A DNA stretch of 64,000 nt from Yinghuangia soli (GCF_021502675.1 NZ_JAKFHA010000009.1:1-64000), one strand, 5' to 3'; positions 8,004 through 16,795 are shown, counted from the stretch's first letter. The notes: generated by a model not told the origin, from the sequence alone. Numbers and translations are program-made.

Positions 8004-9091
8004 CGTCCCTCCCAGCGGGCCAGCGGGGCGTCCGGGAAGAAGCGCCGCGCGACGGCGTCCGTGGCCTGCGCGCATGCCGCGCCCAAATCCCCCAGGAGTG
8101 TGGGTAGTTCGCGGGCGAAGGCGGAGACGTCGGCGTACTCCAGGCGGGTCCGGAGCCGGCCCACCGGCCGCCGCGCCTCGTCCGCCACACCGGTGCGCTC
8201 CGCGGCCGCGGGGCCGAGCGCGAGGAGGCACTCTTCCGCGGTGCTCAGCGCATGCAGCACGGACCGCGGGAACAGCCGGTCCAGGAGCAGGAATTCCACC
8301 GCCCGGTCGGTGCCCGCCGCGCCGCCGTACGTGCGCAGGAACGACTCCTCGGCGCCGGCCGCGCGCAGCAGCGTGGTCCGGTCCGGCATCGGACCGTCGC
8401 CGGTGAGGAAGACCGAGAGCAGGCGCGCGGTCATGTCGGCGCGTTCGAGGGAGCGGCCCAGGACGAGGAAGCGCCAGCCTTCGTCCCGGGACAGCGTCGC
8501 GTCGGCGAGCCCGGAGAAGAGCGCGGCGCGTTCGCGCACGTGGGTCAGGAACGCCGCGGGCCCGAGCTGCTCGGCGGAGCGGCGGCTCGCGGCGAGGCCG
8601 TGCCGGGTGACGTTGAGGCACTCCCAGATCTCGCTGGAGACCACTTCGCGGACCCCGCGGGCGTTCTCGCGGGCGAGGAGGAGCGCTCCCGTGATCGAGC
8701 TGGGGGAGTCCTCGTCGAAGGCGATGCGGCGGATGGTGGCCTGGGTGTCGAGGGGCGGGCCGAACGGCGCCGTCGGGCCGGGCGGCGCATCGGACAGGCC
8801 GAGGACGCCGAGGAGCGAGCGGCAGGCGGCCGGTTCGTCGGTCCACGGGTCCTCGACCATGCGGTGCACGAACGCGTCGAGGAGCCGCGCGGTGTCGTCC
8901 GCGCGTTCGACGTAGCGGCCCATCCAGAACAGCGATTCGGCGACCCGGCTCAGCAGGCTCGGCGGGGCGTCGGGACGCCGTGCTCCGGGTGGCTCGCTGC
9001 CGGCCCCCGGCTCGGGGCGCGCCGGGAGCGGGATGTCGGACGGGCGGCCGCCGTGGCCGTACCCGTACCCGTCCCACGCATCGTCGCGCAT
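8000..9091 (-). CDS. Alpha-E domain protein
   Basis: A 363-residue all-helical alpha-E protein. The start of the domain, SLLSRVAESLFWMGRYVERADDTARLLDAF, and ARENARGVREVVSSEIWECLN and LGRSLERADMTARLLS are typical. A 45-residue Gly/Pro-rich leader precedes it. Members co-occur with circularly permuted ATP-grasp enzymes and transglutaminases; their biochemical activity is not established. Start ATG 9091 with GGGAG about 9 bases upstream; downstream overlap of four bases with the transglutaminase gene. Confidence 0.92.
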   Translation of the reverse strand: MRDDAWDGYGYGHGGRPSDIPLPARPEPGAGSEPPGARRPDAPPSLLSRVAESLFWMGRYVERADDTARLLDAFVHRMVEDPWTDEPAACRSLLGVLGLSDAPPGPTAPFGPPLDTQATIRRIAFDEDSPSSITGALLLARENARGVREVVSSEIWECLNVTRHGLAASRRSAEQLGPAAFLTHVRERAALFSGLADATLSRDEGWRFLVLGRSLERADMTARLLSVFLTGDGPMPDRTTLLRAAGAEESFLRTYGGAAGTDRAVEFLLLDRLFPRSVLHALSTAEECLLALGPAAAERTGVADEARRPVGRLRTRLEYADVSAFARELPTLLGDLGAACAQATDAVARRFFPDAPLARWEGR

Positions 9092-9216
9092 GGCCGCGGC
9101 TCCCGCGGCGGCTCCTCGTGGTGGCACCGGCCGTCCCCCTCCTGTCGCGGCGTCCCGTGGGGCGCCCGGTCGCCGCGGCCCGGCCGTCCCGGCTGCGGGT
9201 GTGCACAAGCGGCTGG

Positions 9217-10773
9217 TCACTGCTGCATCTGCTGCGCGGCGCCGGCCGCCGACTCGTCGCCGAACGGCGAGGGCTGCTGGTCGCGGCTCTGCGGCATGGC
9301 CGCGACGGCGACCAGCTTGCGCGCGCCGGTCCCGTCCCGGCTGCCGTCGGCCAGCACCCAGGTGTCCTTGGAACCGCCGCCCTGGCTGGAGTTGACCACC
9401 AACTGCCCTTCGGGAAGCGCGACGCGGGTGAGGCCGCCGGGCAGCAGCCAGATGTCGGTCCCGTCGTTGATCGCGAACGGCCGCAGGTCCACGTGCCGGG
9501 GTTCGAGCCGGTCGCCGATCAGCGTGGGCGCCGTGGACAGGGCGACGGGGCGCTGCGCGATCCAGCCGCGCGGATCCGCCGCCACCGCGGCGCGCAGCAC
9601 GGCCAGTTCCGCTTCCTCGGCATGCGGACCGATCACGATGCCCTTGCCGCCCGACCCGTCGACCGGCTTGAGCACCAGCTCGTGCGCGTGCTCGAGCACC
9701 CACGCCACGCGGTCCGGGCTGTCGAGCCGGTACGTCTCGACGTTGTCCAGCGCCGGCTCTTCGGCGAGGTAGTAGCGGATCAGGTCGGGCACGTACGTGT
9801 ACAGGAGCTTGTCGTCCGCGACGCCGTTGCCGACCGCATTGGCCAGCGTGACGTTGCCGGCGCGCGCGGCGTTCAGCAGACCCGGCGTCCCGAGCAGCGA
9901 GTCGCCGCGGAAGTGCAGCGGGTCCAGGAAGTCGTCGTCGACCCGCCGGTAGATCACATGGACCGGGCGGCGGCCGCGCGTGGTGCGCATGTAGACGTGG
10001 TTGCGGTGGCATTCGAGATCCCGCCCCTCGACCAGCGGGATGCCCATCAGCCGGGCCAGCAGGGTGTGTTCGAAGTACGCGGCGTTGTACCGGCCGGGCG
10101 TGAGGACCACGGCGGTCGGGTCCGCCACCCCCTCCGGGGCGGTGGCGCGGAGCGAGGCCAGCAGCCTGGCCGGGTACGCGTCCACGGCGCGGACCCGGTG
10201 CTCGGCGAAGATCCCCGGGAACAGCCGCGTCCCGGCTCGCCGGTTCTCGATGACGTAGCTGACCCCGCTGGGGATGCGGACGTTGTCCTCCAGGACCCGG
10301 AAGCGCCCTTCCTCGTCGCGGACCAGGTCGATACCGCCCACGTGCACCCGCACTCCGCCCGGCGGTTCGATCCCGGCCGCGGCGCGGTGGAAGTGCGGCG
10401 AGGACAGGACGAGGGCGCGCGGCACCACCCCGTCCTCGAGCACGCGCCCGCGGCCGTACACGTCGGCGAGGAAAGCCTCCAGCGCCCGGATGCGCTGGGC
10501 GACGCCGCGGGTGACCTCGTCCCATTCCTGCGCCGCGAGGACGCGGGGGATCTGGTCGAGCGGGAACGGCTGCTCGTCGCCGGCGAACGCGAACGTCACG
10601 CCCCGGTCGGTGAACAGCCGGGCCACCTGGTCCGCCCGGTACCGCAGGTCGTTCGCGCCCAGCCGCTGCAGCGCGGCGAATACCGCGAGGTACGGCGTGC
10701 GGGGTACGCCGGGCGCGGCGAACATCTCGTCCCACGCCCGAGCCGGCCGATATGCGTCGAAGATGTCCGCCAT
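9217..10773 (-). CDS. Circularly permuted ATP-grasp type 2 amidoligase-like protein
   Basis: A 518-residue enzyme of the circularly permuted ATP-grasp family. Visible motifs: FAFAGDEQPFPLDQIPRV, VRVHVGGIDLVRD, FRVLEDNVRIPSGVSY, VLTPGRYNAAYFEH, the glycine-rich ATP loop LKPVDGSGGKGIVIGP, and VNSSQGGGSKDTWVL. Such enzymes are predicted to form amide bonds using acyl-phosphate intermediates. A short Gln-rich tail ends the protein. It is first of the unit, 125 bases before the alpha-E start. Start ATG 10773 begins MADIFDAYRPARAWDEMF, as expected for the family. Confidence 0.93.
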   Translation of the reverse strand: MADIFDAYRPARAWDEMFAAPGVPRTPYLAVFAALQRLGANDLRYRADQVARLFTDRGVTFAFAGDEQPFPLDQIPRVLAAQEWDEVTRGVAQRIRALEAFLADVYGRGRVLEDGVVPRALVLSSPHFHRAAAGIEPPGGVRVHVGGIDLVRDEEGRFRVLEDNVRIPSGVSYVIENRRAGTRLFPGIFAEHRVRAVDAYPARLLASLRATAPEGVADPTAVVLTPGRYNAAYFEHTLLARLMGIPLVEGRDLECHRNHVYMRTTRGRRPVHVIYRRVDDDFLDPLHFRGDSLLGTPGLLNAARAGNVTLANAVGNGVADDKLLYTYVPDLIRYYLAEEPALDNVETYRLDSPDRVAWVLEHAHELVLKPVDGSGGKGIVIGPHAEEAELAVLRAAVAADPRGWIAQRPVALSTAPTLIGDRLEPRHVDLRPFAINDGTDIWLLPGGLTRVALPEGQLVVNSSQGGGSKDTWVLADGSRDGTGARKLVAVAAMPQSRDQQPSPFGDESAAGAAQQMQQ

Positions 10774-10978
10774 GACCGGAGCGTAGGAAGCGCCTGTTTC
10801 CGCGGCGTTTCACGGGAGTTCTCCCCCTGTCACAGGCCGTCTCGGCGCTGCTCGGCCCCGCTTGGCGCCGCGCCGCGCCGGTCGGTGGTGTGCGGCCGAC
10901 CCGGGTGTGTCGGGGGGCCGTGATAGGTGTGCGGCCTGTGTCCGCGTCAGCGTCGACGCGGCCGTTCGGGAGGATGAG

Positions 10979-11809
10979 TTGGCGATCTTCAGGGAGTCCG
11001 ACGACCTTCGGGGCTCGACGTTCACCGGGACGGATCTGAGCGGATCCCGGTTCACCGAGGCGGACCTGGGCGGGTGCCGGTTCAGCGAGGCGAATCTGTC
11101 GGGTGTCGTCATGCGCGGCGTCGAGGTCCGCGACGCCGACATCGACGCGCCCTGGCTTGCCGACGGCGGCGCCACGTTCCACATCAACGGCATCGACGTG
11201 GCGGGTTATGTGGAGGCGGAGCTGGACCGCCGGTTCCCCGGCCGGGCGCAGCGGCGCGCCGCGGATCCGGAGGGCCTGCGCGCGGCCTGGAGCCTGCTGC
11301 AGCAGACCTGGGCCGCCACGATGGCGCGCGCCGAGGCGATGTCGGACGGCCCGGCGGACATCTCGGCGGAAATCTCGGGAGGAAACTCGGGGGACGCCTT
11401 GGTGGACGTCTCGGTGCACGGGGAATGGTCGTTCGCCCAGACGCTGCGGCACCTGGTCTTCGCCACCGACCTCTGGCTGGGCCGGTCGGTGCTCGGACGC
11501 GAGCTGCCTTTCCATCCGCTGGGCCTGGTCGGCGGCGGGCCGGAGCAACTGGGCCTGGACCCGTCCTTGTTCGCGGACCGGACGCCTGCGTACGCCGAGG
11601 TCGTCGAAGCCCGCGCGGACCGCGTCGCGATGGTCGGCGACTTCCTCGCCGCGGCCACCGCGGAGGAACTGGCCGCAGTACGGCGGAACCCCTGGCACGG
11701 CCGTGCCGAGACGACGCTGTCCTGCCTGCACGTGATCCTGAGAGAGGAGTGGGACCACCACCGCTTCGCGGCCCGGGACCTCGACGTGCTCCAAGCGAAG
11801 GCCGGCTGA
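10979..11809 (+). CDS. Pentapeptide-repeat/DinB-like protein
   Basis: A 276-residue protein. Residues 1-50 contain five or six pentapeptide repeats (FRESDDLRGSTFTGTDLSG, then ADLGG, ANLSG), followed by a DinB-like four-helix domain (WSLLQQTWAATMARAE, HGEWSFAQTLRHLVFATDLWLGR, LSCLHVILREEWDHHRFAARDLD) with His residues suited to metal binding. Such fusions are common in actinomycetes and have no known substrate; DinB proteins include thiol transferases. The start is uncertain: TTG 10979 follows GGGAGGA by four bases, GTG 10907 is an alternative. Convergent with the MarR gene, 17 bases apart. Confidence 0.8.
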   Translation: MAIFRESDDLRGSTFTGTDLSGSRFTEADLGGCRFSEANLSGVVMRGVEVRDADIDAPWLADGGATFHINGIDVAGYVEAELDRRFPGRAQRRAADPEGLRAAWSLLQQTWAATMARAEAMSDGPADISAEISGGNSGDALVDVSVHGEWSFAQTLRHLVFATDLWLGRSVLGRELPFHPLGLVGGGPEQLGLDPSLFADRTPAYAEVVEARADRVAMVGDFLAAATAEELAAVRRNPWHGRAETTLSCLHVILREEWDHHRFAARDLDVLQAKAG

Positions 11810-11826
11810 GCGGCGGCCCGTGCGCG

Positions 11827-12282
11827 TCAGGGCAGGTCGCTGTTGCCGCCCACGTTGTCGACCATGCGGCGCAGGACGTCGAGCGCGGCGAGGTACTCGT
11901 CGCGCGAGATCCCCTCGTGGAGCTGCCGGTTCGCCTTGGCGACGCGTTCGCGCGCGCGAAGCAGGCCGGCCTCCCCGTCGGGGGTGAGCGCGAGCGTGCC
12001 GCCGGTTTCGGCCAGCCAGCCGCGCGAGCTCAGGCCTGCGAAGGCCGGGGTGAAGTCCAGGCCCGGGTCGCCGAATACCGACAGCCGCTCGGCGAGGGAC
12101 TGCCGCGTCCAGGTGCCGGGCGCGTCGCCGACGTGGTTGAGCGTCCACCACTGCGGCTGGGTCAGCTGCTCCTTGGCGAGCGTGCCGCGGATGAAGCCGA
12201 CCACGTCGCGGTGCACGACGCCGCTCCAGTAGCCGATGGGCTGACGGGCGAGCTGGGCCTCGGGGTAGGTCTGCACGGCCAT
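11827..12282 (-). CDS. MarR-family transcriptional regulator
   Basis: A 151-residue winged-helix regulator: dimerisation helices (ARQPIGYWSGVVHRDVVGFIRG, GISRDEYLAALDVLRRMVDN) around a wHTH (QPQWWTLNHVGDAPGTWTRQSLAERL, LSSRGWLAETGGTLALTPDGEAGL). Length fits the family. No effector can be inferred. Its promoter region carries a perfect 19-bp tandem duplication (see 12337). Divergent from the photolyase gene, 246 bases away. Confidence 0.88.
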   Translation of the reverse strand: MAVQTYPEAQLARQPIGYWSGVVHRDVVGFIRGTLAKEQLTQPQWWTLNHVGDAPGTWTRQSLAERLSVFGDPGLDFTPAFAGLSSRGWLAETGGTLALTPDGEAGLLRARERVAKANRQLHEGISRDEYLAALDVLRRMVDNVGGNSDLP

Positions 12283-12336
12283 GGGGTACGCCCCTTCTGC
12301 CTTCTTCGGCTGTCTTCGGCTTGCTTCTGCTTCTTC

Positions 12337-12374
12337 TGTTTCCTCTGCTTACGCGTGTTTCCTCTGCTTACGCG
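12337..12374. repeat. Perfect 19-bp tandem duplication in MarR promoter region
   Basis: TGTTTCCTCTGCTTACGCG occurs twice back to back (12337-12355, 12356-12374), 55-92 bases ahead of the MarR start, in a locally CT-rich, lower-GC segment. It may duplicate an operator or have arisen by slippage. Confidence 0.85.
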
Positions 12375-12528
12375 CTCCGGCGTCGTTTGCATGATCAACA
12401 TAGGAGTTGAAGTGGAGTTGAGGTCAAGGGGCCGCGGAAGCGCACGAATGGCCGGGCGGTGTCACGCTTTCGGGGTGGCGCGGGCCGGAAGTGGCGGAGG
12501 CGCGTCGCGCGGGGCCTAGCGTGGTCCC

Positions 12529-13920
12529 ATGCCCGTCCGACTGCTGTGGTTCCGCCGCGACCTGCGGCTCGCCGACAATCCTGCGCTGCACGCCGCGGCC
12601 GGCACGGGAGTGCCGGGGACGGGGGACGGTTCCGGCCCTGCGTCGGTGCTGCCGGTCTTCGTGGTCGATCCGGTGCTGTGGGAGCCCGCGGGGCCTTCGC
12701 GGCGGGCGTACCTGGTCCGTTCGCTGCATGCCCTGGACGCGGCCCTGCGCGAGCGCGGCTCCGGCGGGCTGGTCGTACGAAGGGGCGAACCCGTCGCCGA
12801 GCTCGGCCGGTTGGTTGCCGAAACGGGCGCAGACGAAGTGCACGCGGCCGCCGACTTCGGACCGTACGGCCGTGCCCGGGACGAGGAAGTCGAGCAGGCC
12901 CTCGGCGAGCAAGGCGTCGCGCTCGTGCGTACCGGGTCGCCGTACGCGGTCGCCCCGGGGCGGGTCCGCAAGCAGGACGACACGCCCTACCGCGTCTTCA
13001 CGCCGTTCCTGCGGGCCTGGGCCGACCACGGCTGGCGGGCGCCGCTGCCCGAGCCGAAGGACGTGGTGTGGGCCGACGGCGTCAAGTCGTCCGGCATCCC
13101 GGCGGAGCCGCGCAGCGGGGTTCCCGCCCTGCCGACCGCGGGCGAGGCGGCCGCGCGGGCCGTGTGGTCGGCGTACCGCAAGAAGGGCCTGCAGCGTTAC
13201 GCGGAAACGCGCGACCGCGCCGACCTGCCCGGCACCTCGCATCTGTCCGTCCACCTGCGCTTCGGGGAGGTCCACCCGCGCACCCTGCTGGCCGAGGTGG
13301 GACCGGACGCGAGCACGTTCCGCGCCGAGCTGGCCTGGCGCGAGTTCTACGCCGACGTCCTTCATCACCACCCGGAGAGCGCCCGGGAGTACCTGAACCC
13401 GCAGCTCGCCGGGATGCAGTACGACACCGGCCAGGACGCGGACGCACTGTTCGCGGCCTGGCAGGCGGGCCGGACCGGCTATCCGTTCGTCGACGCCGGC
13501 ATGCGCCAGCTCGCGGCCGAAGGCTGGATGCACAACCGGGTCCGCATGGTGGTGGCGTCCTTCCTGGTCAAGGACCTGCACCAGGAATGGACGCGCGGCG
13601 CCCGGCACTTCATGAACCTGCTGGCCGACGGCGACCTGGCCTCCAACAGCCACGGCTGGCAGTGGGTCGCCGGATGCGGCACGGACGCGGCGCCGTACTT
13701 CCGCATCTTCAACCCGGTCGCCCAGGGCCGGAAGTTCGACCCGGACGGCGACTACGTGCGCCGCTACATCCCCGAGTTGCAGGGCGTCGCCGGCGCGGCC
13801 GTGCACGAACCGTGGAAGCTCCCGGGCGGCCCGCCGAAGGGCTACCCCAAGCCGATCGTCGACCACGCCGAGGAGCGAGCGGTGTCCTTGGCCCGCTACA
13901 AGGCGGTACGGGAGGGCTGA
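12529..13920 (+). CDS. phr: Deoxyribodipyrimidine photolyase (class I CPD)
   Basis: A 463-residue photolyase that repairs UV cyclobutane dimers with light and reduced FAD. N-terminal antenna domain begins VRLLWFRRDLRLADNPAL; the FAD-binding domain shows LSVHLRFGEVHPRTL, AELAWREFYADVLHHHP, QAGRTGYPFVDAGMRQL, GWMHNRVRMVVASFLVKDL, the Trp-rich SNSHGWQWVAGCGTDAAPYFRIFNP and PWKLPGG. All are typical of class I. Length is normal. Start ATG 12529. Its 3' end overlaps the convergent SDR gene by 25 bases. Confidence 0.97.
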   Translation: MPVRLLWFRRDLRLADNPALHAAAGTGVPGTGDGSGPASVLPVFVVDPVLWEPAGPSRRAYLVRSLHALDAALRERGSGGLVVRRGEPVAELGRLVAETGADEVHAAADFGPYGRARDEEVEQALGEQGVALVRTGSPYAVAPGRVRKQDDTPYRVFTPFLRAWADHGWRAPLPEPKDVVWADGVKSSGIPAEPRSGVPALPTAGEAAARAVWSAYRKKGLQRYAETRDRADLPGTSHLSVHLRFGEVHPRTLLAEVGPDASTFRAELAWREFYADVLHHHPESAREYLNPQLAGMQYDTGQDADALFAAWQAGRTGYPFVDAGMRQLAAEGWMHNRVRMVVASFLVKDLHQEWTRGARHFMNLLADGDLASNSHGWQWVAGCGTDAAPYFRIFNPVAQGRKFDPDGDYVRRYIPELQGVAGAAVHEPWKLPGGPPKGYPKPIVDHAEERAVSLARYKAVREG

Positions 13921-14924
13921 GGGAAGGGGAAGCGTACGCCGGTCAGTTCCTCGGAGAGGGTCCAGAGGCGGCGGCCTGTGGCGGGGTCGGCTGCGGCCGG
14001 GGCGAGTGGCACGAATGCGGGGGCGCCGCGCACTTCGCCGCGGCCGCCCGGGCCGACGAACCGGCCGCCGGCGACGTCCGGGGCGGTCGCGGCGTGCAGT
14101 TGCGGCAGCGCACCTTGCTCCGGTGACTGGGCCAGCGGGATCAGGAGGCGGCCGAAGAGCAGTTTGACCAGGCCGGACGGGGCGCTGGTCTGGAGGTTGG
14201 TGGCGGCGTACCCGGGGTGGGCGAGGATGCTGCGGACGGGGCTGCCGGCGGCGTCGAGCCTGCGGTGGAGTTCGGTGCCGAAGACGGCGTTGGCGAACTT
14301 CGCCTGGTTGTAGAAGCCCATGGGGGAGTAGGAGCGCTCGCCCGACAGGTCGTCGAAGTCCAGTCGGCCCTTGCGGTGGTTGGTCGAACTCACCGTGACC
14401 ACCCGCGGGTCGGTCCCGGCCGCCAGCAGGTCGAGGAGCAGGCCGGTCAGCGCGAAGTGCCCGAGGTGGTTGGCGGCGAACTGGAGCTCGTGCCCCTGCG
14501 CGCTGAGGGTGCGGGGCGGTGCCATGACTCCCGCGTTGTTGACGAGCACGTCGAGGCGGGTGCGGTCGGCGCGCAGGCCGGCGGCGAAGGCGCGGACCGA
14601 GTCGAGGTCGGCCAGGTCCAGGCGGCGCACTTCCAGGCGCGCGTGCAGGTCTTCGTCCGCGCGTGCATCAGGGCGTTCGTGGCGTCGTCCGCGACCGGCG
14701 CGCGAAGCGTCGGTGCGGATCGCGGCGGTGATGCGCGCCGCAGCCTGGTGCCCGCGTTCCTCGTTGCGGACCGCGAGGACCACATGGGCGCCGCGGCGGG
14801 CGAGCGCGGCGGTCGTCGCCAGGCCGAGGCCGCTGTTGGCACCGGTGACCACGAAGGTCCGGCCGGTCTGGTCGGGGATCTGCTCGGCGTTCCACGGCTT
14901 CGGGTTCTTGATCATGTGTCGCAT
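13896..14924 (-). CDS. Short-chain dehydrogenase/reductase
   Basis: A 342-residue SDR close to the retinol-dehydrogenase/WWOX-like group: cofactor motif TGANSGLGLATTAALARRG, NNAGVMAPPRTLS, catalytic VTVSSTNHR with YNQAKFANAVF (Tyr and Lys; YxxxK is read as the FYNQAKFAN segment). A roughly 30-residue Arg/Asp-rich insertion (residues about 70-100, RTDASRAGRGRRHERPDARA) interrupts the usual second strand region and is unusual. Start ATG 14924; a start at 14951 is possible. The gene is divergent from a TetR regulator 72 bases away, which probably controls it. Confidence 0.88.
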   Translation of the reverse strand: MRHMIKNPKPWNAEQIPDQTGRTFVVTGANSGLGLATTAALARRGAHVVLAVRNEERGHQAAARITAAIRTDASRAGRGRRHERPDARADEDLHARLEVRRLDLADLDSVRAFAAGLRADRTRLDVLVNNAGVMAPPRTLSAQGHELQFAANHLGHFALTGLLLDLLAAGTDPRVVTVSSTNHRKGRLDFDDLSGERSYSPMGFYNQAKFANAVFGTELHRRLDAAGSPVRSILAHPGYAATNLQTSAPSGLVKLLFGRLLIPLAQSPEQGALPQLHAATAPDVAGGRFVGPGGRGEVRGAPAFVPLAPAAADPATGRRLWTLSEELTGVRFPFPQPSRTAL

Positions 14925-14960
14925 GCTGCCAAGTGTGTCACTCGGTGTCAATGTGTGCGT

Positions 14961-14999
14961 TTGATGTCATGAATGGCATGCGGATACGATGGCCGGGTG
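14961..14999 (+). promoter_or_regulatory. Promoter of leaderless TetR gene
   Basis: TTGATG (14961-14966), 18-base spacer, TACGAT (14985-14990), then GTG at 14997, six bases after the -10. Transcription would begin at the start codon, giving a leaderless mRNA, which explains the absence of a ribosome site. TGTCA-type repeats at 14936-14970 may be the TetR operator. Confidence 0.5.
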
Positions 15000-15686
15000 A
15001 GCTCCCCTTCCGACATCCCCATGGCCCAGCGCAAGCGGCAGCTGGTCGCGAACGAACTGACCGAGGCCGCCCTGCAGCTCCTGGCGCAGCGCGGGTTCGA
15101 CGCGGTGACCGTCGACGAGATCGCGGCCGTCGCCGGGGTGTCGAAGCGGACTTTCTTCCGCTACTTCGCGTCCAAGGAGGACGTCGTCGTCCGGTTCCTG
15201 GCCGACATGGGCAACGGCATGCGTGCCGAACTGGCGGCGCGGCCGGCTGCCGAGCCGCCGTCCGTGGCGCTGCGGCACACGGTCGCGGTCCCGCTCGCCG
15301 CGTGCGGCGACCATGCGGAGCGGGCACTGCCCGTGGTCCGGCTGATCATGCGTACTCCGGCCCTGCGTGCCCGGTTCCTCGAACGCCAGGCGCAGTGGCG
15401 GGACGACCTGAGCGTCGAACTGGCGGCACGGCTCGGCCTTGAGGCGCGCGACGGTGCCGAGGCAGCCGCGCCGGCCGGGCTCTATCCGGGACTGGCCGCC
15501 GGGATGGCTCTGGTCGCGTTCGATGCGGTGCTGCAGCAGTGGTCCGACGGGGACGGCACCGCGGACCCGGCCGGTCTCACCGACAGCGCGTTCGCCGTGC
15601 TTGCCGCCAGCCTGGATGCGGTTCCGGAGCGAGTGGTCGTCCCGGGGGCGGCGGATCAGGGACGGGCGGCGAACCGGACGGCCTAG
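14997..15686 (+). CDS. TetR-family transcriptional regulator
   Basis: A 229-residue regulator. DNA-binding helices: RQLVANELTEAALQLLAQRGFDAVTVDEIAAVAGVSKRTFFRYFASKEDVV shortened here as GFDAVTVDEIAAVAGVSKRT and FFRYFASKEDVV; the C-terminal ligand domain (about 75-205) is Ala-rich and of TetR_C type 17/23 appearance (LPVVRLIMRTPALRARFLE). GTG 14997 chosen because it lies at a likely transcription start; ATG 14973 and ATG 15021 are alternatives. Probably represses the divergent SDR gene and itself. Confidence 0.9.
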   Translation: MSSPSDIPMAQRKRQLVANELTEAALQLLAQRGFDAVTVDEIAAVAGVSKRTFFRYFASKEDVVVRFLADMGNGMRAELAARPAAEPPSVALRHTVAVPLAACGDHAERALPVVRLIMRTPALRARFLERQAQWRDDLSVELAARLGLEARDGAEAAAPAGLYPGLAAGMALVAFDAVLQQWSDGDGTADPAGLTDSAFAVLAASLDAVPERVVVPGAADQGRAANRTA

Positions 15687-15767
15687 CAGGCGGGTTCGCC
15701 TACGGCGGTCGGGGCGCTCGGTGCTGCGGACGTGGTGGTTGCTGCGGTGGACGCGGTCGCGCCCGGG

Positions 15768-16379
15768 TCAGTCCCGGGTGCCGCGGGCAGCCTGGATGAA
15801 GGCGGTGATCAGGGCCGGGTCCTTGACGCCGCGGCTTTGCTCGACGCCGCTGGAGACGTCCACGCCCCACGGGCGGGCCGCTTCCACGGCCGCGCGTACG
15901 TTCGCCGGGGTCAGGCCCCCGGCCAGCAGCCACTTCTCGCCTTCGAGGGCCGGGACCGCGGACCAGTCCCAGGCCACACCCGCGCCCGGCACCGGGGCGT
16001 CCAGCAGCAGCATGTCCTCGCCCATGTCCCCGAAGCGCAGCCCGGGGTCGTCGTACGCGGCGGCCCGCAGCAGGGTCCAGCTGCCGCCGGCGAGCGCGTC
16101 GAAGTAGGCGCGGTCTTCGCTTCCGTGCAGCTGGATGGCCTGCACGCCGGAGTCCTGGGCCCACGCCCGGGTGTCCTCCAGGGCCTCGTTGCGGAACACG
16201 CCGACCGTCAGGACACCCTCAGGCACGCGCGCGCACAGCTTCGCGGCCGTCTCGACGTCGATCCGACGCGGGCTCTTCGAGAAGACGAAGCCGACGGCGT
16301 CGGCACCCGAGGCCACGGCCACGTCGACGTCGTGGCCGGTCTTGAGGCCGCAGATCTTCACGAAGAGCGAGTGGTCCAT
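15768..16379 (-). CDS. trpF: Phosphoribosylanthranilate isomerase
   Basis: A 203-residue TIM-barrel enzyme for the third step of tryptophan synthesis. Catalytic Cys in FVKICGLKTGHDVD (residue 10), AVGFVFSKSPRRI, GVFRNE, IQLHGSED, LLLDAPVPGAG (catalytic Asp), LLAGGLTPANV and GVDVSSGVE are all present. No other trp gene is adjacent. Streptomyces and related genera often use PriA (a bifunctional HisA/TrpF) so a separate TrpF may be extra or serve a secondary metabolite route. Start ATG 16379. Confidence 0.95.
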   Translation of the reverse strand: MDHSLFVKICGLKTGHDVDVAVASGADAVGFVFSKSPRRIDVETAAKLCARVPEGVLTVGVFRNEALEDTRAWAQDSGVQAIQLHGSEDRAYFDALAGGSWTLLRAAAYDDPGLRFGDMGEDMLLLDAPVPGAGVAWDWSAVPALEGEKWLLAGGLTPANVRAAVEAARPWGVDVSSGVEQSRGVKDPALITAFIQAARGTRD

Positions 16380-16500
16380 GCCTTCGACCCTATCCGCTCG
16401 GCTCGGAAAGGCTCCCGCCCCCGTTCTCGCTCGCGCCCCCGCCTCAGCCCACGCTCCCCTCGCGCTGGACCATGCTCGCGGCCTCTCCCGTGCTGCGCTG

Positions 16501-16740
16501 CCTTCCTCGCCACCACCCGACGGGGCTTGAGCGAGAGCAGGCTGGGGCGGGCGTGAGCGAGAGCGCGGGGCGGTGGGGTGGGGGAGGGCGTGGGCGAGAG
16601 CAGGGTGGGAGAGGGGTGGGGGAGGGCGGGGTGGGGGGAAGACGTGAGCGGAATGGGAGCGGAGCCGGGGAGGGCGTGAGCGGAGCGGGGGAGGGCGCGA
16701 GCGGAGACGAGACGTGAGCGGAGGCGAGACGTGAGCGGGG
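16501..16740. repeat. G-rich degenerate GAGCGGG repeats
   Basis: About 240 bases of the plus strand are almost purely purine plus GT/GC, built from variants of GTGAGCGG, GCGGAGCGGGG and GGGGGAGGGCG (for example GACGTGAGCGGA twice near 16690-16735). There is no gene in 16380-16795. Many G-runs of three or more could form quadruplexes. Confidence 0.7.
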
Positions 16741-16770
16741 CGGGGCCGCGTCCTGCTGCTCGGCCCCGCC
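16739..16770. terminator. Hairpin terminator
   Basis: GGCGGGGCCG (16739-16748) pairs exactly with CGGCCCCGCC (16761-16770) across a 12-base loop, 26 bases past the stop of the minus-strand gene ending at 16796. Confidence 0.65.
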
Positions 16771-16795
16771 GTGGTGCGGCCGGGTGCCGGTCGGG

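Noticed and set aside
8000-12151. 1383-residue minus-strand frame
   Set aside because: Only its last 363 residues (alpha-E) are real; the rest is antisense to or shifted from ATP-grasp and neighbours.
16380-16795. Protein-coding frames in the G-rich region
   Set aside because: They are Arg/Gly repeats with no start signal or recognisable family.
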